Shown: piece by piece, positions 16,841-27,439 of the stretch | Numbering within the stretch: the first letter of the stretch is position 1 | Layout of the letters: every line of letters starts with the position of its first letter | Assembly (NCBI GenBank): GCA_021297985.1 | Contig: JAJTGU010000033.1 | Location: forward strand, 1-59,248 | DNA from: Rubrivivax sp. | Lineage (GTDB): Bacteria; Pseudomonadota; Gammaproteobacteria; Burkholderiales; Burkholderiaceae_C | Length of the DNA stretch: 59,248 nt | Direction of reading: 5' to 3' | The notes under the pieces: generated by a model | Databases searched by the model: none | What the model saw: the letters and a program-made list of their open reading frames with translations, nothing else | Told to the model about the DNA's origin: nothing | Program-made: the position numbers and the translations under genes

Positions 16841-18190
<1,350 letters not shown>

Positions 18191-18208
18191 GGTGCGGGAG
18201 CCGGCGGC

Positions 18209-18673
18209 TTATTCGAGCACGAACAGCGGCTGGCCGAACTCGACCGCCTGTCCGTTTTCGCACAGCACCCGCAGCACCTTGCCGTCGAGGTCGGACTCGA
18301 TCTCGTTCATGATCTTCATCGCTTCGATGATGCACACCGCCTGGCCCGCCTTGATGCTGTCGCCGACATCGGCAAACGCCTTGGCCCCCGGGCTCGCGGC
18401 GCGGTAGAAGGTGCCGACCATCGGCGACTTGACCAGCTTCTGCTCGGCCACCGGTGCCGGCTCGGCCGCCGGGGCTGCTGCCGCCACTGGAGCCGCAGGT
18501 GCGGCCATGACCGGCGCCGGCGCCAGGGCAGGGGCGGCCGCGGCGTAGGCCAGCGGCGCAGCGCCGCCGGACTTGACGATCCGGACCTTGCCTTCGGCCT
18601 CGGTGATCTCGAGTTCGGAGATGTTGGATTCGCTGACCAGGTCGATCAGCGTCTTGAGTTTTCTGAGGTCCAT
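18209..18673 (-). CDS. accB: Biotin carboxyl carrier protein of acetyl-CoA carboxylase
   Basis: This 154-residue carrier has an N-terminal dimerisation part (MDLRKLKTLIDLVSESNI), a flexible Ala/Pro linker (residues ~40-80) and a C-terminal biotinyl domain. The biotin-accepting lysine is K120 in EAMKIMNEI. The characteristic thumb segment SPMVGTFYRAASPGA is present. It lies between aroQ and accC on the minus strand, 65 bases after the aroQ stop. Length matches the family. Confidence 0.98.
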   Translation of the reverse strand: MDLRKLKTLIDLVSESNISELEITEAEGKVRIVKSGGAAPLAYAAAAPALAPAPVMAAPAAPVAAAAPAAEPAPVAEQKLVKSPMVGTFYRAASPGAKAFADVGDSIKAGQAVCIIEAMKIMNEIESDLDGKVLRVLCENGQAVEFGQPLFVLE

Positions 18674-18738
18674 GGCGGGTGCTGGGTCAAGCGCGGCTGC
18701 CGAGGCAGGCCGCTGGTGGGGAAGACGCGGCGCGTGTC

Positions 18739-19188
18739 TCAGGCGTCGCGGGCCGGGCGCAGGGCGCGCAAGGCGTGGTCCAGCGCCAGCCGGTATCCGG
18801 CCGGGCCGAGGCCGCAGATCACGCCGACGGCCGGGTCGGAAAAGTACGAGTGCTTGCGGAAGGGCTCTCGTTTGTGGACGTTGGACAGGTGGACTTCGAT
18901 GAACGGGATCGCCACCGCCAGCAAGGCGTCGCGCAGGGCCACGCTGGTGTGGGTGAGGCCGCCCGGGTTGATCACGATGTAGGCGGTGCCGTCCAGCCGG
19001 GCGGCCTGGACCCGGTCGATCAGCGCCCCTTCATGGTTGCTCTGGAAATGCGCCAGCTTCACGCCAGCATCGGCCGCGATCTTGACGAGTTCTGCGTCGA
19101 TCTCGGCAAGCGTGGTCCGGCCGTAAACCTCGGGTTCGCGGCTGCCGAGCAGGTTCAGGTTGGGTCCGTGGAGGACCAGGACAGTCAT
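18739..19188 (-). CDS. aroQ: Type II 3-dehydroquinate dehydratase
   Basis: This 149-residue dodecamer-type enzyme converts 3-dehydroquinate to 3-dehydroshikimate. The N-terminal signature is [19 protein letters not shown] with catalytic Y22. [33 protein letters not shown] and [14 protein letters not shown] (catalytic His) follow. It heads the aroQ-accB-accC-prmA run, an arrangement common in proteobacteria. A second shikimate gene (aroE) is about 4 kb further on, in a separate transcription unit. Confidence 0.97.
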   Translation of the reverse strand: MTVLVLHGPNLNLLGSREPEVYGRTTLAEIDAELVKIAADAGVKLAHFQSNHEGALIDRVQAARLDGTAYIVINPGGLTHTSVALRDALLAVAIPFIEVHLSNVHKREPFRKHSYFSDPAVGVICGLGPAGYRLALDHALRALRPARDA

Positions 19189-19272
19189 CGGCTTGTGTTT
19201 CCAGTCGTTGCGGCATGGGCCGCCAGGGCGCGAAATGTACGCTGATCGTCGCCGGATTTGATGGAAATGCGC

Positions 19273-21006
19273 TCAGATAGCGGCAAACCCTAGTTTCTGG
19301 GGCTCGACGATGCGCAGCACCGGGTAGCGACGCCAAGCGGGCTCGGCCCAGCGCCGGCAGTGCTGGTGGATGAAGCCCAGCGAGGCCTCGGCGTCGTCCA
19401 GCCGGAGTGGATCCTCGGCGATCCAGGCGGCAAAAGCGGCGGCGAGTTCGGGCTCGGCCTGCAGCAATCGCTCGGCCTCGTCTTCAAAGACGTAGTCGCT
19501 GAAACCCTCCTTGCGGTCGAGCACGGCGTCGAAGAAGCCCCAGCGGAAGTAGCTGTCGGCACCTTCGGGCTCCAGGGTCTCGAAGATCAACCGGTCGCGC
19601 CCGGTGCCCAGCGGGATCCACCAGTCGCCGGCCCGCGCGACCCCGCTCAGCGGCTCGATGCGGAGTCGCAGATCGGTGTGCAGGTGCTGGCCTTCAAACG
19701 GCAACGGCCGCTTGGCAAACGACTCGATGCGCCAGGCCTCGGCCCGCAGTGGGCAGTCGGCCGGCAACGCCTGCATCGCCACGCCCTGCTCGCGCAGGCG
19801 CTCGGCCACTTCGGGCCAGGCCTGTGGCAGCAGATAGCCCCGTGGCAGCGTCGCCTGGGCCACCGGGCGCAGGCGGTCGAACCAGCGGATCTCGCGCTGC
19901 CAGGGGGCGCTGCGGTCATAACGCAGTCGCTGCCAGCGTCCGATGCGGCTGGGCTGCCATTCGGCGCGGTAGCCGCTGAACAGGAACATCGTGTGCCGGG
20001 TTTCGTCCAGCGCCCAGCTCAGCGGCGCGCGGGTGGCGGCTGAAAACGCGGCACGGTCGGCGGCGCGGAGCGTCCGGATCTGCGCCCCGCACTCGGCGAC
20101 GATGTCGATGCTGGCGTCGATCAGCGCCCGCATGCTGGCCAGCCGCTCGGCAAAGGGCTTGAGCATGTGCGTCTCGGGCATGAAGCCGATCGTGTGGTGC
20201 AGGGCTGCCCAGCCGGTCGAGAACCGCGGCGTGTCGGGGAAGTCGGCGATGCCGTCGTCGGGGATCGTCGCCACCGGGTTGACATAGGGGCACATCGGGA
20301 AGCCCCGCCCGGCCATCGCGGCGTACAGCCGGGGCAGCATCGTGTCGCGCAACCACGCCCCGCACGCGCCGCCCAGCTTGTCGGGCTGGGTCGCGATCAG
20401 CGTCATCGTGTGCGGGTAGTCGGCGCCGTTGGAGGTGTGGGTGTCGATGAAGACGTCCGGGTCCCAGGCCACGAACCAGCGCCAGAAGGCGCGAGTGTTG
20501 CGACTGGCGCCCTTGACGAAGTCCCGGTTCAGGTCGAGGTGGCGCGCGTTGCCGCGAAAGCCGTAGGCCTCGGGGCCGAGCTGGTTGACGCGGCTGGCGT
20601 CGCCCCGTTCGCGCAGGCCGTCGACGTTGTAGGCCGGGATGCAGACCAGCACCGTGCGGCCCAGGGCCTGCCGCACGGCGGCATCCCGGCACAGGTCGCG
20701 CAGCAGCGCCATCGTCGCGTCGATGCCCTCGGGCTCGCCGGGGTGGATGCCGTTGTCGATGAACAGCACCGCGCGGCCGGTCGCCCGCGCCGCGGCGGGC
20801 TCGAAGACGCCGTCGCTGCTGAACACGCCGCCGTGCAGCGGAGCGCCGGCGTCGCTGCGGCCGATCTCGGCCAGCCGGTAGTGCTGCGGAAAGGCCTCCG
20901 CCAACCGGGCATGGAAGGCGATGCAGGCCTCCCAGGTGGTGGTCTGGTTGCCGTTGCCCTGCTCGAACGGCGTTGCCCAGTCGGAGGTCTCGACGTCAGG
21001 ATTCAT
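19273..21006 (-). CDS. M14-family zinc carboxypeptidase-like protein
   Basis: This 577-residue protein has a full N-terminal M14 domain. Zinc ligands H88 and E91 are in GIHPGEPEG, the third ligand His is in FIDTHTSNG near residue 190, and the likely catalytic Glu is in GFMPETHMLK. RHLDLNRDF matches the substrate-binding Asn-Arg region. About 250 C-terminal residues form an extra region with no family I recognise. There is no signal peptide, so it is predicted to be cytoplasmic. Specificity is unknown. It sits 3 bases downstream of the TlpA gene on the same strand. Confidence 0.85.
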   Translation of the reverse strand: MNPDVETSDWATPFEQGNGNQTTTWEACIAFHARLAEAFPQHYRLAEIGRSDAGAPLHGGVFSSDGVFEPAAARATGRAVLFIDNGIHPGEPEGIDATMALLRDLCRDAAVRQALGRTVLVCIPAYNVDGLRERGDASRVNQLGPEAYGFRGNARHLDLNRDFVKGASRNTRAFWRWFVAWDPDVFIDTHTSNGADYPHTMTLIATQPDKLGGACGAWLRDTMLPRLYAAMAGRGFPMCPYVNPVATIPDDGIADFPDTPRFSTGWAALHHTIGFMPETHMLKPFAERLASMRALIDASIDIVAECGAQIRTLRAADRAAFSAATRAPLSWALDETRHTMFLFSGYRAEWQPSRIGRWQRLRYDRSAPWQREIRWFDRLRPVAQATLPRGYLLPQAWPEVAERLREQGVAMQALPADCPLRAEAWRIESFAKRPLPFEGQHLHTDLRLRIEPLSGVARAGDWWIPLGTGRDRLIFETLEPEGADSYFRWGFFDAVLDRKEGFSDYVFEDEAERLLQAEPELAAAFAAWIAEDPLRLDDAEASLGFIHQHCRRWAEPAWRRYPVLRIVEPQKLGFAAI

Positions 21007-21009
21007 GGG

Positions 21010-21552
21010 TCAGGACGTGCCGATTCGTTGGGCCCAGGCCGCCAGCTCGCCGAAGTGGGTTTCGCCCATCTTGGTCTCGACGATGTCGCCGCTGGCGCCG
21101 AAAACGACCGTGAACGGCAGGCCGCCCTGGGTGTTGCCCAGGGCGCGCGCCAGTTCGCTTCCGGCAAACCCGGCCATGCCGATGGGGTAGGACACGGGCG
21201 TGCGCTGCAGGAACTCGCGCACCGCCTTGGCGTTGTCGATGGCCAGTCCGACCACCGACCAGCCCCGGGGGCCGAACTCGCGGGCAAAGCGGTCGAGCTC
21301 GGGCATTTCCTTGACACAAGGCGGGCACCAGGTGCCCCAGAAGTTCAGCACCAGCGGTCGGCCGCGCAGCGAGGGCATCGCCAGCTCGCTTCCGGTGGGG
21401 GTCTCGAAGCGGCTCAGCCAGAGGTTGCCGGTTCTCTCGTGCAGCTGCTGCTCGGTCGCGGTGCGCCACCACAGGCCGGCCCCACCCGCTGCCGCGCCGA
21501 CACCCGCAGCTGCGGCCAGGCGCAGCCAACGCCGGCGTGGGCTGGCCATCAT
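21010..21552 (-). CDS. TlpA-family membrane-anchored thioredoxin
   Basis: This 180-residue protein has an N-terminal arginine-rich signal/anchor (RRRWLRLAAAAGVGAAAGG), then a periplasmic thioredoxin domain with active site WCPPC (C76, C79) in LNFWGTWCPPCVKEMPEL. The cis-proline region is TQGGLPFTVVFG. It is expected to reduce periplasmic disulfides, possibly in cytochrome c maturation or another thiol-dependent step. The start overlaps the stop of the upstream orphan gene (21549-21552), so the two are coupled. The redox partner is not identified here. Confidence 0.92.
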   Translation of the reverse strand: MMASPRRRWLRLAAAAGVGAAAGGAGLWWRTATEQQLHERTGNLWLSRFETPTGSELAMPSLRGRPLVLNFWGTWCPPCVKEMPELDRFAREFGPRGWSVVGLAIDNAKAVREFLQRTPVSYPIGMAGFAGSELARALGNTQGGLPFTVVFGASGDIVETKMGETHFGELAAWAQRIGTS

Positions 21553-22172
21553 GGAGCGACCTCGACTTGCAGCAGGCGGTCCAGCGCCGCCAGGTCGCCG
21601 CGCCAGCTGCGCCCGCGGGAGTCGGTCTTCAGCGCGCCGCGCAGGCCGTCGTAGTCGTGCACGTGCAGGTGCACGGTGACGGTGTCGCCGAGCTCGCGGC
21701 TCGGGGTGGCGACGGTGAGCACGACGATGTCGTCGCGGCTCCCCGGTGGTGGAGGCAGGCTGCCGGTGTCGAAGTCCAGGCCGGTGTCGATCAGCGCGAT
21801 CTCGGCCGCCTTGGGGTCGTCGGCATACAGGTCGATGTGGACCGCGCTGCGCACGGTGGCGGTGCCGCGCCAGACCGCGCCGGCCAGATGCGGACGAAAG
21901 GCCGCCATCCGCTGCATCCAGCGCCGCGCCACGGCGCGAAGCGCGGCCAGCTCGGCCGGCTGCTCGTCGGCATGGAACAGCGCAATGTGCTCGCGCACCG
22001 CGTCTTCGATCGCCTCGTGGTCGGGCAGCAGGTGGGACTTCAGCGCGATGCCTTCGCGCCGAGCGAGTTCACGCCCGGCCCTTTGCCGCGCGCCAGCGTA
22101 GTCCAGACCTTCGTCGACCACCAGGGCGGCGGCGGTGGCGGCGATCTGCGCCGTGATGTCGGATTCAGCCAT
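21549..22172 (-). CDS. Hypothetical protein, 207 residues
   Basis: I do not recognise the family. The N-terminal ~70 residues are helical with a pattern of small and charged residues (ARQRAGRELARREGIAL, LPDHEAIEDAVREHIALF). The C-terminal half is strand-rich and acidic (AVHIDLYADDPKAAEIALID, DTVTVHLHVHDYDGL), suggesting an alpha+beta soluble domain. There is no signal peptide or membrane segment. It is translationally coupled to the TlpA gene and lies 9 bases after mtgA, so it belongs to the same operon. A role linked to envelope maintenance is only an inference from position. Confidence 0.7.
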   Translation of the reverse strand: MAESDITAQIAATAAALVVDEGLDYAGARQRAGRELARREGIALKSHLLPDHEAIEDAVREHIALFHADEQPAELAALRAVARRWMQRMAAFRPHLAGAVWRGTATVRSAVHIDLYADDPKAAEIALIDTGLDFDTGSLPPPPGSRDDIVVLTVATPSRELGDTVTVHLHVHDYDGLRGALKTDSRGRSWRGDLAALDRLLQVEVAP

Positions 22173-22181
22173 GTCCGGATC

Positions 22182-22919
22182 TCACTGCGGGACCTCGACC
22201 GCGCCCATCCGCGCGGCGATGGTCGCGGCGCGGCCGAGCACATAGGCCGAAGCCGGGTTCTTCTCGAAGCGCTTGGGCGCCGGCAGCATCACCGCCAGGC
22301 GCGCCGCCTGCTCGGCCGACAGCCGCGCCGCGTCGACGCGGAAGTAGTGGCGTGCCGCGGCCTGGGCGCCGAACAGGCCCTCGCCCCACTCGACGTTGTT
22401 GAGGTAGATCTCGAGGATCCGCGGCTTGTCCAGCAGGGCTTCGATCAGCAGCGTCAGCACCGCCTCCTGGGCCTTTCGCGGCAGCGTGCGTTCGCCCGAC
22501 AGCAGCAGGTTCTTGGCGAGCTGCTGCGTGATCGTCGAGCCGCCGACGACCTTGGCCTTGACCGGCCGGTTGGGGTTGCGCTGCTGCGCCCGTTCGGCGC
22601 GGGCTTCGGCGCGCTGGTTCTTCTGCCAGGCTTCTTCAAGCGACTCCCAGTCGATGCCGCCGTGCTCGACGAAGCCGGCGTCCTCGCTGGCGATCACCGC
22701 GCGCGGCATCTGGCGGCCGAGTTCGCCGGCATCGCGCCAATCCTGTGCCCAGGCGATCTGGCCGTGGCTCACGAGCAGCCGCCAGGCTTCGCTGCGCTGG
22801 AAGCTCGTCGATTGCGGATCGATCCAGGCCATGCTCAGGATGCGCAGGGCAAAGAACAGCTGCAGCGCGACGAGCGACAGTCCCAGCAGGGCCAACAGGC
22901 GCAAGGCGTGGAGTTTCAT
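22182..22919 (-). CDS. mtgA: Monofunctional biosynthetic peptidoglycan transglycosylase
   Basis: This 245-residue GT51 enzyme polymerises lipid II into glycan strands. An N-terminal membrane helix (residues ~5-25, [20 protein letters not shown]) anchors the periplasmic catalytic domain. The GT51 motifs are present: [14 protein letters not shown] with the catalytic Glu, [38 protein letters not shown] and [17 protein letters not shown]. The ATG at 22919 overlaps the aroE stop by 4 bases. Length is normal for MtgA. Together with mpl and ldcA it makes this window rich in peptidoglycan enzymes. Confidence 0.96.
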   Translation of the reverse strand: MKLHALRLLALLGLSLVALQLFFALRILSMAWIDPQSTSFQRSEAWRLLVSHGQIAWAQDWRDAGELGRQMPRAVIASEDAGFVEHGGIDWESLEEAWQKNQRAEARAERAQQRNPNRPVKAKVVGGSTITQQLAKNLLLSGERTLPRKAQEAVLTLLIEALLDKPRILEIYLNNVEWGEGLFGAQAAARHYFRVDAARLSAEQAARLAVMLPAPKRFEKNPASAYVLGRAATIAARMGAVEVPQ

Positions 22920-23806
22920 GGTGTCGTGCGGGTGGATGCGTCGCGCAGTGCCGCGAGCACGGGCGCGGTCTGCGGCCGCTGGCCACGCCAGATGCAGAAC
23001 GCCTCGGCCGCTTGTTCGACCAGCATGCCCAGGCCGTCGCGCGGGGTTGCGCCATGGGCCTGCGCCCAGGCCATGAAGGGTTCGGCGGCCGCGCCGTACA
23101 TCAGGTCCAGCGCCAGCGTTCCCGGGCGCAGCACCGATGCCGCGACCGGGCTGGGCTCGTTTCCGGCCAGGCTGCTGGCGCTGGCGTTGAGCACGAGGTC
23201 GAAACCGTGGGTCGCAGCGTCGGCACCGGCCGCGTCGAGCCCCCCGGTCGCGAGCGCCACGCCGCAAGCGTCGGCCAGCGCGGCATGCCTGCGGGCCAGC
23301 TCGACCGCCTTCGATGCCGTGCGGTTGACGAGCAGCAGCGACGCCGGCCGCGCCTGGATCAGCGGCCCCAGCACGCCGGCCGCCGCGCCACCGGCGCCGA
23401 TCAGCAGCACCCGCGTGCCGGCAACGGCCACACCGGCATTGGCCTCGATGTCCCGCACCAGGCCGATGCCGTCGCTGTTGTCGGCCCGCCAGTCGCGCGG
23501 ATCGGGGCCGTCGAAGCTCAGCACGTTGGCGGCGCCGGCCAACCGGGCGCGGTCGCTGGCGCTCCCGGCCAGGGCCAGTGCCTCGAACTTGAACGGCACC
23601 GTGACGTTGCAGCCCCGCGCGCCGGAGGCGGCAAACGCGCGCACCGCGTCGCCAAAACCGGCCAGCGGACACTCGATGCGTTCGTACGTCAGCCAGGCGC
23701 CGGTCTGGGCGGCAAACGCGGCGTGGATCGCCGGGCTCTTGCTGTGCGCCACCGGGTGGCCGAGCACGGCGTAGCGGTCGGCGGGCCGGGGCGGGGTTGC
23801 GGACAT
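22916..23806 (-). CDS. aroE: Shikimate dehydrogenase (NADP)
   Basis: This 296-residue enzyme reduces 3-dehydroshikimate to shikimate. Substrate-domain motifs are [25 protein letters not shown] with the catalytic Lys, and NSDGIG with the Asp. The NADP-binding loop is [16 protein letters not shown] followed by LLVNRT. DLMYG and [13 protein letters not shown] close the fold. The ATG at 23806 lies 14 bases after the stop of the TonB-like gene, with no clear Shine-Dalgarno. Its stop overlaps the mtgA start, so the two are coupled. Length is about 20 residues above the E. coli protein. Confidence 0.96.
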   Translation of the reverse strand: MSATPPRPADRYAVLGHPVAHSKSPAIHAAFAAQTGAWLTYERIECPLAGFGDAVRAFAASGARGCNVTVPFKFEALALAGSASDRARLAGAANVLSFDGPDPRDWRADNSDGIGLVRDIEANAGVAVAGTRVLLIGAGGAAAGVLGPLIQARPASLLLVNRTASKAVELARRHAALADACGVALATGGLDAAGADAATHGFDLVLNASASSLAGNEPSPVAASVLRPGTLALDLMYGAAAEPFMAWAQAHGATPRDGLGMLVEQAAEAFCIWRGQRPQTAPVLAALRDASTRTTP

Positions 23807-23820
23807 CCTGGGCTCCGTTC

Positions 23821-24684
23821 TCAGCGCCCGCTCAGCGTCGTCTCGAAGCCATCCTCGCGCGTGAAGCGGAAACGCGAGGTGACGACGATCTGGTCGGCCT
23901 GGGCCCGCATCGTCGCGTCGAAGGGACCGAAGGGCGCCGCGGCGCGCACGATGGCCACCGCCTTGGCGTCGAGCAGACGCGAGCGGGAAGCGCGCACGAT
24001 CTCGGCATCGACGACGCTGCCGGAGGCGTCGACGGTCACGTTCATCGTCAGTTCGCCGTACAGCTTGCGGCCCTGGTGCTCGGGGAAGTTCCGCGTGCCG
24101 CGTTCCTCGATGCGGCGACGCAGCGCGTCGTAGTACATCGCATAGACCGCCTCGCGCGTGGCCGGGCTGACGTAACGCTTCTTGGGCCGCGCGTTCTGGT
24201 CGTTGACGCGCTTTTCGATCTCGGCCAGCAGGCGCAGCAGCTGGCGCCGCCGGTCCTCGGTGTCCCGCGCTTCGCGGGTGCCCCCTTCGCGCTGCGGATC
24301 GGGCGGCGGCAGCGCCGCGATCTCGCGCCGGATCTGCGCCAGCAACTGCTGCTGTTCGTCCTGAAGGCGGTCGATGCGCCGGCGTGCGTCGTCGGCCGAC
24401 TCGCCCAGCCGGACCTCGGCGGCAGCCGGCAGCGGCGACGTCGCGCGGCCCTTTTCGGCCTCGCCGCCGCCCGCCAGGTTGACCTGGGCGATGGCCTGGG
24501 CCTGGGCCGGTGCCTCGTTGCCCTTGGCGTTGACGAGGATGACCTCCAGCGGCGTGTCCTTGAACACGCGGTTGAAGGCCTCCGGGTCGACGATGCGCAC
24601 CGTCAGCAGCGCCCCATGCACGGCGGCCGAAAACAGCAGCGCCCAGTGCAGGGTGCCGAGTCGGCGCCAGTCCAGCCTCGGCAC
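23821..24684 (-). CDS. TonB-like protein with C-terminal TonB domain
   Basis: This 287-residue protein has an N-terminal inner-membrane helix (residues ~13-31, [15 protein letters not shown]), a periplasmic charged coiled-coil-like region (~85-175, [20 protein letters not shown]) and a C-terminal TonB fold (~185-270, [20 protein letters not shown]). The linker is not the Pro/Lys-rich spacer of classical TonB. No exbB or exbD lies next to it. It sits between the RNB nuclease gene and aroE, 2 bases after the former. It may span the periplasm to contact the outer membrane, but receptor energising is unproven. Confidence 0.82.
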   Translation of the reverse strand: MPRLDWRRLGTLHWALLFSAAVHGALLTVRIVDPEAFNRVFKDTPLEVILVNAKGNEAPAQAQAIAQVNLAGGGEAEKGRATSPLPAAAEVRLGESADDARRRIDRLQDEQQQLLAQIRREIAALPPPDPQREGGTREARDTEDRRRQLLRLLAEIEKRVNDQNARPKKRYVSPATREAVYAMYYDALRRRIEERGTRNFPEHQGRKLYGELTMNVTVDASGSVVDAEIVRASRSRLLDAKAVAIVRAAAPFGPFDATMRAQADQIVVTSRFRFTREDGFETTLSGR

Positions 24685-24686
24685 GG

Positions 24687-26771
24687 TCAGCCCGCGTCGG
24701 TCCCGGCCGGCACCACGTCTGATGCGACCTGCGGCGCGGCTTCCGGCGCGCCGGCATCTTCGACGTCGATCGCCAGCGCCAGCACGCCGGGCGCGGCTTG
24801 TTCGTCGTCGTCTTCTTCTCCTGCGTCGCCGGCATCGGCCGCGGCCTCGTCCAGGCGCGCCAGCAGTGTGGCGTGCAGGTCCAGCGTCAACAGGTCGACG
24901 CCGGCGACCCGGCAGCGCACGTGCACGCCGCGTGGCAGGCCCTCGGTGCCCGGCACGCGGAACACCAGCGGCAGCGTCTCGGCGCGCACCAGGCCGTCCT
25001 TCATCGTCGCCGCGACGAGTTCGGTGGTGCCGCTCTGCTCCAGCCAGCGCAGCGTCCAGAAGCGCTCGATCGCGTTCTGGAAGTCGTTGTAGGCCGAGTA
25101 GGCGCCATCAAAGGCCGAGATCAGCGAGAACAGCATCGCGTCGCGCGGCTTGAACGGTGCCGCCAGCGCCGCCGTGCGGCCGTGGCGGGCGCAGGCCACG
25201 ATCTGCCACTGGTTCACCAGGTCGACGTAGCGGCGCAGCGGGCTCGTCGCCCAGGTGTACTGGGCCACCCCCATGCCGGCATGCGGCTGGGGCTTGACGC
25301 CCATGCGCACCTTGATGCCCGGCGCCAGGCTGGCCTGGCTGCGGTAGATGCCGGGCACGCCGAACTGCGCCAGCCAGCCACCCCAGGTGCTGTTGGCGAG
25401 GATCATCGCTTCGGCAACGATCAGGTCCAGCGGTGCGCCGCGTCGTCGCGTCGAGATCGTCACCGTTTCGCTGCCGTCGGGCTCGGCCACGGGCGGGAGG
25501 CCGTCGGCCCCGGCAAGCCGGAAGTTGTAGTCCGGCCGGTTGAAGGTCTCGGGCTTGCCCCGCACCACCTCGCGCCGCGCCTTGCAGGCCAGCGCCAGGC
25601 GGTGGCAGAAGGCCAGCTCGGCGGCGAACGCGTAGTCGGCTGGCGCCTCGCCCTTGAGACTGGCTTCGGTGACGACGGCGTCGAGCTTGTCGTGGCGCAG
25701 GTTGGCGGCAATCCGCACCCGCTCGAGCACCGTCGTGTGGCCGGTCACTTCCAGCGTGTGCTCGTCGATCGTGAGGTACAGGCTCACCGCCGGGCAGTCG
25801 CGGCCTTCGGTCAGCGTGTAGGCCTGGACGACGGCGTCGGGCAGCATCGTGAGCTTGCCACCCGGCATGTAGACGGTGGACAGGCGTTCGCGCGCGATCC
25901 TGTCCAGCGGCGAGTCCGGCGCAAAGGCCAGGCCCGGCGCCGCGATGTGCACACCAAAGCTCACGCTGCCGCTGCCCAGCCCGCGCACCGACAGCGCGTC
26001 GTCGATCTCGGTCGTCGCCGAGTCGTCGATCGAGAAGGCGGCCACACCCTCGGCGAGCGCAAGCCCGTCGTCGACCGGCGGTGCAACGAGCCCGGCCGGA
26101 AAGCCCGTGCCCTTGGGAAACACCTCGAACAGGAAGCGCCGCCAGTGGAACTGGTACGGGCTCTCGATCGCGCCAGCGCGCTTGAGCAGGTCCAGCGGCG
26201 CGCGGTGGCTGCGCCTGGCGGCCTCGACCACGGCCTTGTACTCGGGCGCGTTCTTGTCGGGCTTGAACAGGATGCGGTAGAGCTGATCGCGCACCGGCGG
26301 CGGGCAGGTGCCGGCGACCAGCTCGACGGCCCAGGCGTCGATCTGCGCGGCGATCAGCTTCTTCTTCTCGATGCCGGCGAGCGCGGCCTGGACCAGGTCC
26401 TCGGGCGCCTTGCGGAACTGCCCCTTGCCCAGCCGGCGGAAGTAGTGCGGCGCTTCGAACAGCCGCAGCAAGGCCCCGGCCTGCTGCTCGGGCCCGGCGT
26501 TGGCGCTGAAGTACTCGCGCGCCAGGTCGGCGAAGCCGAAGTCGGCGTCGGGCGCAAACTGCCAGGCGAGGTCGAGGTCGATCTCGGCGGCGACGGCCTG
26601 GGCCTGCTTCATCAGCTCGGCCGGCGCGGGCTTGGCAAAGCGCAGCATCACGTTGCCGGCCTTGACCTTGACGCGCTTGCCCGAATCGAGCTCCACCTGG
26701 AGCGACGCCTCGGCTTCGGCGATCACGCGACCGGCGAGGAACTTGCCGGCGTCGTCGAACAGGGCGTACAT
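24687..26771 (-). CDS. RNB-domain 3'-5' exoribonuclease (RNase II/R family)
   Basis: This 694-residue protein has an N-terminal OB-like part ([24 protein letters not shown]) and a central RNB catalytic domain with the acidic cluster [29 protein letters not shown] and [14 protein letters not shown] are typical late RNB motifs. The C-terminus is S1-like and then acidic ([15 protein letters not shown]). It lacks the long basic tail of RNase R. It should degrade single-stranded RNA in the cytoplasm. A TAGAAT box on the minus strand (26802-26797) lies 25 bases before the ATG at 26771. Confidence 0.92.
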   Translation of the reverse strand: MYALFDDAGKFLAGRVIAEAEASLQVELDSGKRVKVKAGNVMLRFAKPAPAELMKQAQAVAAEIDLDLAWQFAPDADFGFADLAREYFSANAGPEQQAGALLRLFEAPHYFRRLGKGQFRKAPEDLVQAALAGIEKKKLIAAQIDAWAVELVAGTCPPPVRDQLYRILFKPDKNAPEYKAVVEAARRSHRAPLDLLKRAGAIESPYQFHWRRFLFEVFPKGTGFPAGLVAPPVDDGLALAEGVAAFSIDDSATTEIDDALSVRGLGSGSVSFGVHIAAPGLAFAPDSPLDRIARERLSTVYMPGGKLTMLPDAVVQAYTLTEGRDCPAVSLYLTIDEHTLEVTGHTTVLERVRIAANLRHDKLDAVVTEASLKGEAPADYAFAAELAFCHRLALACKARREVVRGKPETFNRPDYNFRLAGADGLPPVAEPDGSETVTISTRRRGAPLDLIVAEAMILANSTWGGWLAQFGVPGIYRSQASLAPGIKVRMGVKPQPHAGMGVAQYTWATSPLRRYVDLVNQWQIVACARHGRTAALAAPFKPRDAMLFSLISAFDGAYSAYNDFQNAIERFWTLRWLEQSGTTELVAATMKDGLVRAETLPLVFRVPGTEGLPRGVHVRCRVAGVDLLTLDLHATLLARLDEAAADAGDAGEEDDDEQAAPGVLALAIDVEDAGAPEAAPQVASDVVPAGTDAG

Positions 26772-26796
26772 GAAGACCTTGCGTGCAAAGCGCGGG

Positions 26797-26802
26797 ATTC
26801 TA
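26797..26802 (-). promoter_or_regulatory. Candidate -10 box of the RNB nuclease operon
   Basis: The minus strand reads CTAGAAT here, 25 bases upstream of the nuclease ATG, in the 42-base gap after the YqiA-like gene. No convincing -35 is seen. It matches the same CTAGA(A/C)T box found before the aldolase, ECF sigma and TetR genes. Confidence 0.35.
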
Positions 26803-26813
26803 GGGAGCGGGGG

Positions 26814-27386
26814 TCAGGGTCGATGCAAGCCGATGAAGTCCAGCACCACGGGAAGGTGCTGCTCGAAGTCCGACAGTGCATGGTCGCTGCCGTGCACGAC
26901 ATGCTGCCGGGCCCCGGCGTAGCGCTCGGCCATCTCGGCAAACGACAGCACCTCGTCGCCGGTCGCCAGCACCGCCAGCACCCGGGCCGGGTCGCGCAGG
27001 CCGGGCTGGGTCATGGACTGCAGTTCGGCCACGTACTCGGGGCGGAAGAAGAACCGGTCCTCGGGTCGATGCCAGGTCTGCTGCTCGCCGATGTGCGCCG
27101 CCAGGTCGCGGGCCGGGGCCACGGCCGGGTTGATCAGCACCGCCGGCAGGCCGTGTCGCTGGTGCAGCACGGTGGCGTAGAAGCCACCCAGCGAGCTGCC
27201 CAGCACCGCCCAGGTGTCGATGGGCGCCTCCGCCAGCAGACCCTCGCACAGCGCAATGGCCTCGCGAGGGGACGGAGGCAGCTGCGGGCAGGCCCAGTGC
27301 AGGTCGGGGCGGTTCTCGCGGCACCAGGCCGCCAGTCGCTGCGCCTTGAACGACAGCGGTGAAGATCGAAAGCCGTGCAAGTACAA
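26814..27386 (-). CDS. YqiA-family alpha/beta hydrolase (TTG start)
   Basis: This 190-residue small alpha/beta hydrolase resembles the YqiA/YcfP esterase group. It opens MYLHGFRSSPLSFKAQRL, carries the nucleophile motif LGSSLGGFYA near residue 65, a catalytic Asp in LATGDEVL and a His in HGSDHAL. The family starts with a YLHGF strand, so the only fitting start is TTG at 27386; in-frame upstream codons have no ATG or GTG before the previous gene's end. That TTG lies inside the T-tract of a strong terminator, which is odd and leaves no room for a normal leader. The substrate is an unknown acyl ester. Confidence 0.85.
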   Translation of the reverse strand: MYLHGFRSSPLSFKAQRLAAWCRENRPDLHWACPQLPPSPREAIALCEGLLAEAPIDTWAVLGSSLGGFYATVLHQRHGLPAVLINPAVAPARDLAAHIGEQQTWHRPEDRFFFRPEYVAELQSMTQPGLRDPARVLAVLATGDEVLSFAEMAERYAGARQHVVHGSDHALSDFEQHLPVVLDFIGLHRP

Positions 27387-27415
27387 AAGCCGACGCGGGC
27401 GGGCCGCGTCGGCTT
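27385..27415 (-). terminator. Rho-independent terminator after the metalloprotease gene
   Basis: A perfect 12-bp inverted repeat has arms at 27404-27415 and 27387-27398 around a 5-base loop, with a 10-bp all-GC-rich core (GCCGACGCGG). It is followed on the minus strand by four T residues (27388-27385). It begins 24 bases after the metalloprotease stop. The plus strand has no T-tract, so it acts on minus-strand transcripts. Its T-run overlaps the TTG start of the next gene. Confidence 0.8.
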
Positions 27416-27439
27416 CGGTGGCGATGCCGGCGACGGGGT

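Noticed and set aside
24798-27362. 854-codon plus-strand frame opposite the RNB nuclease gene
   Set aside because: Mirror frame of a gene with clear RNB motifs; no start signal or family.
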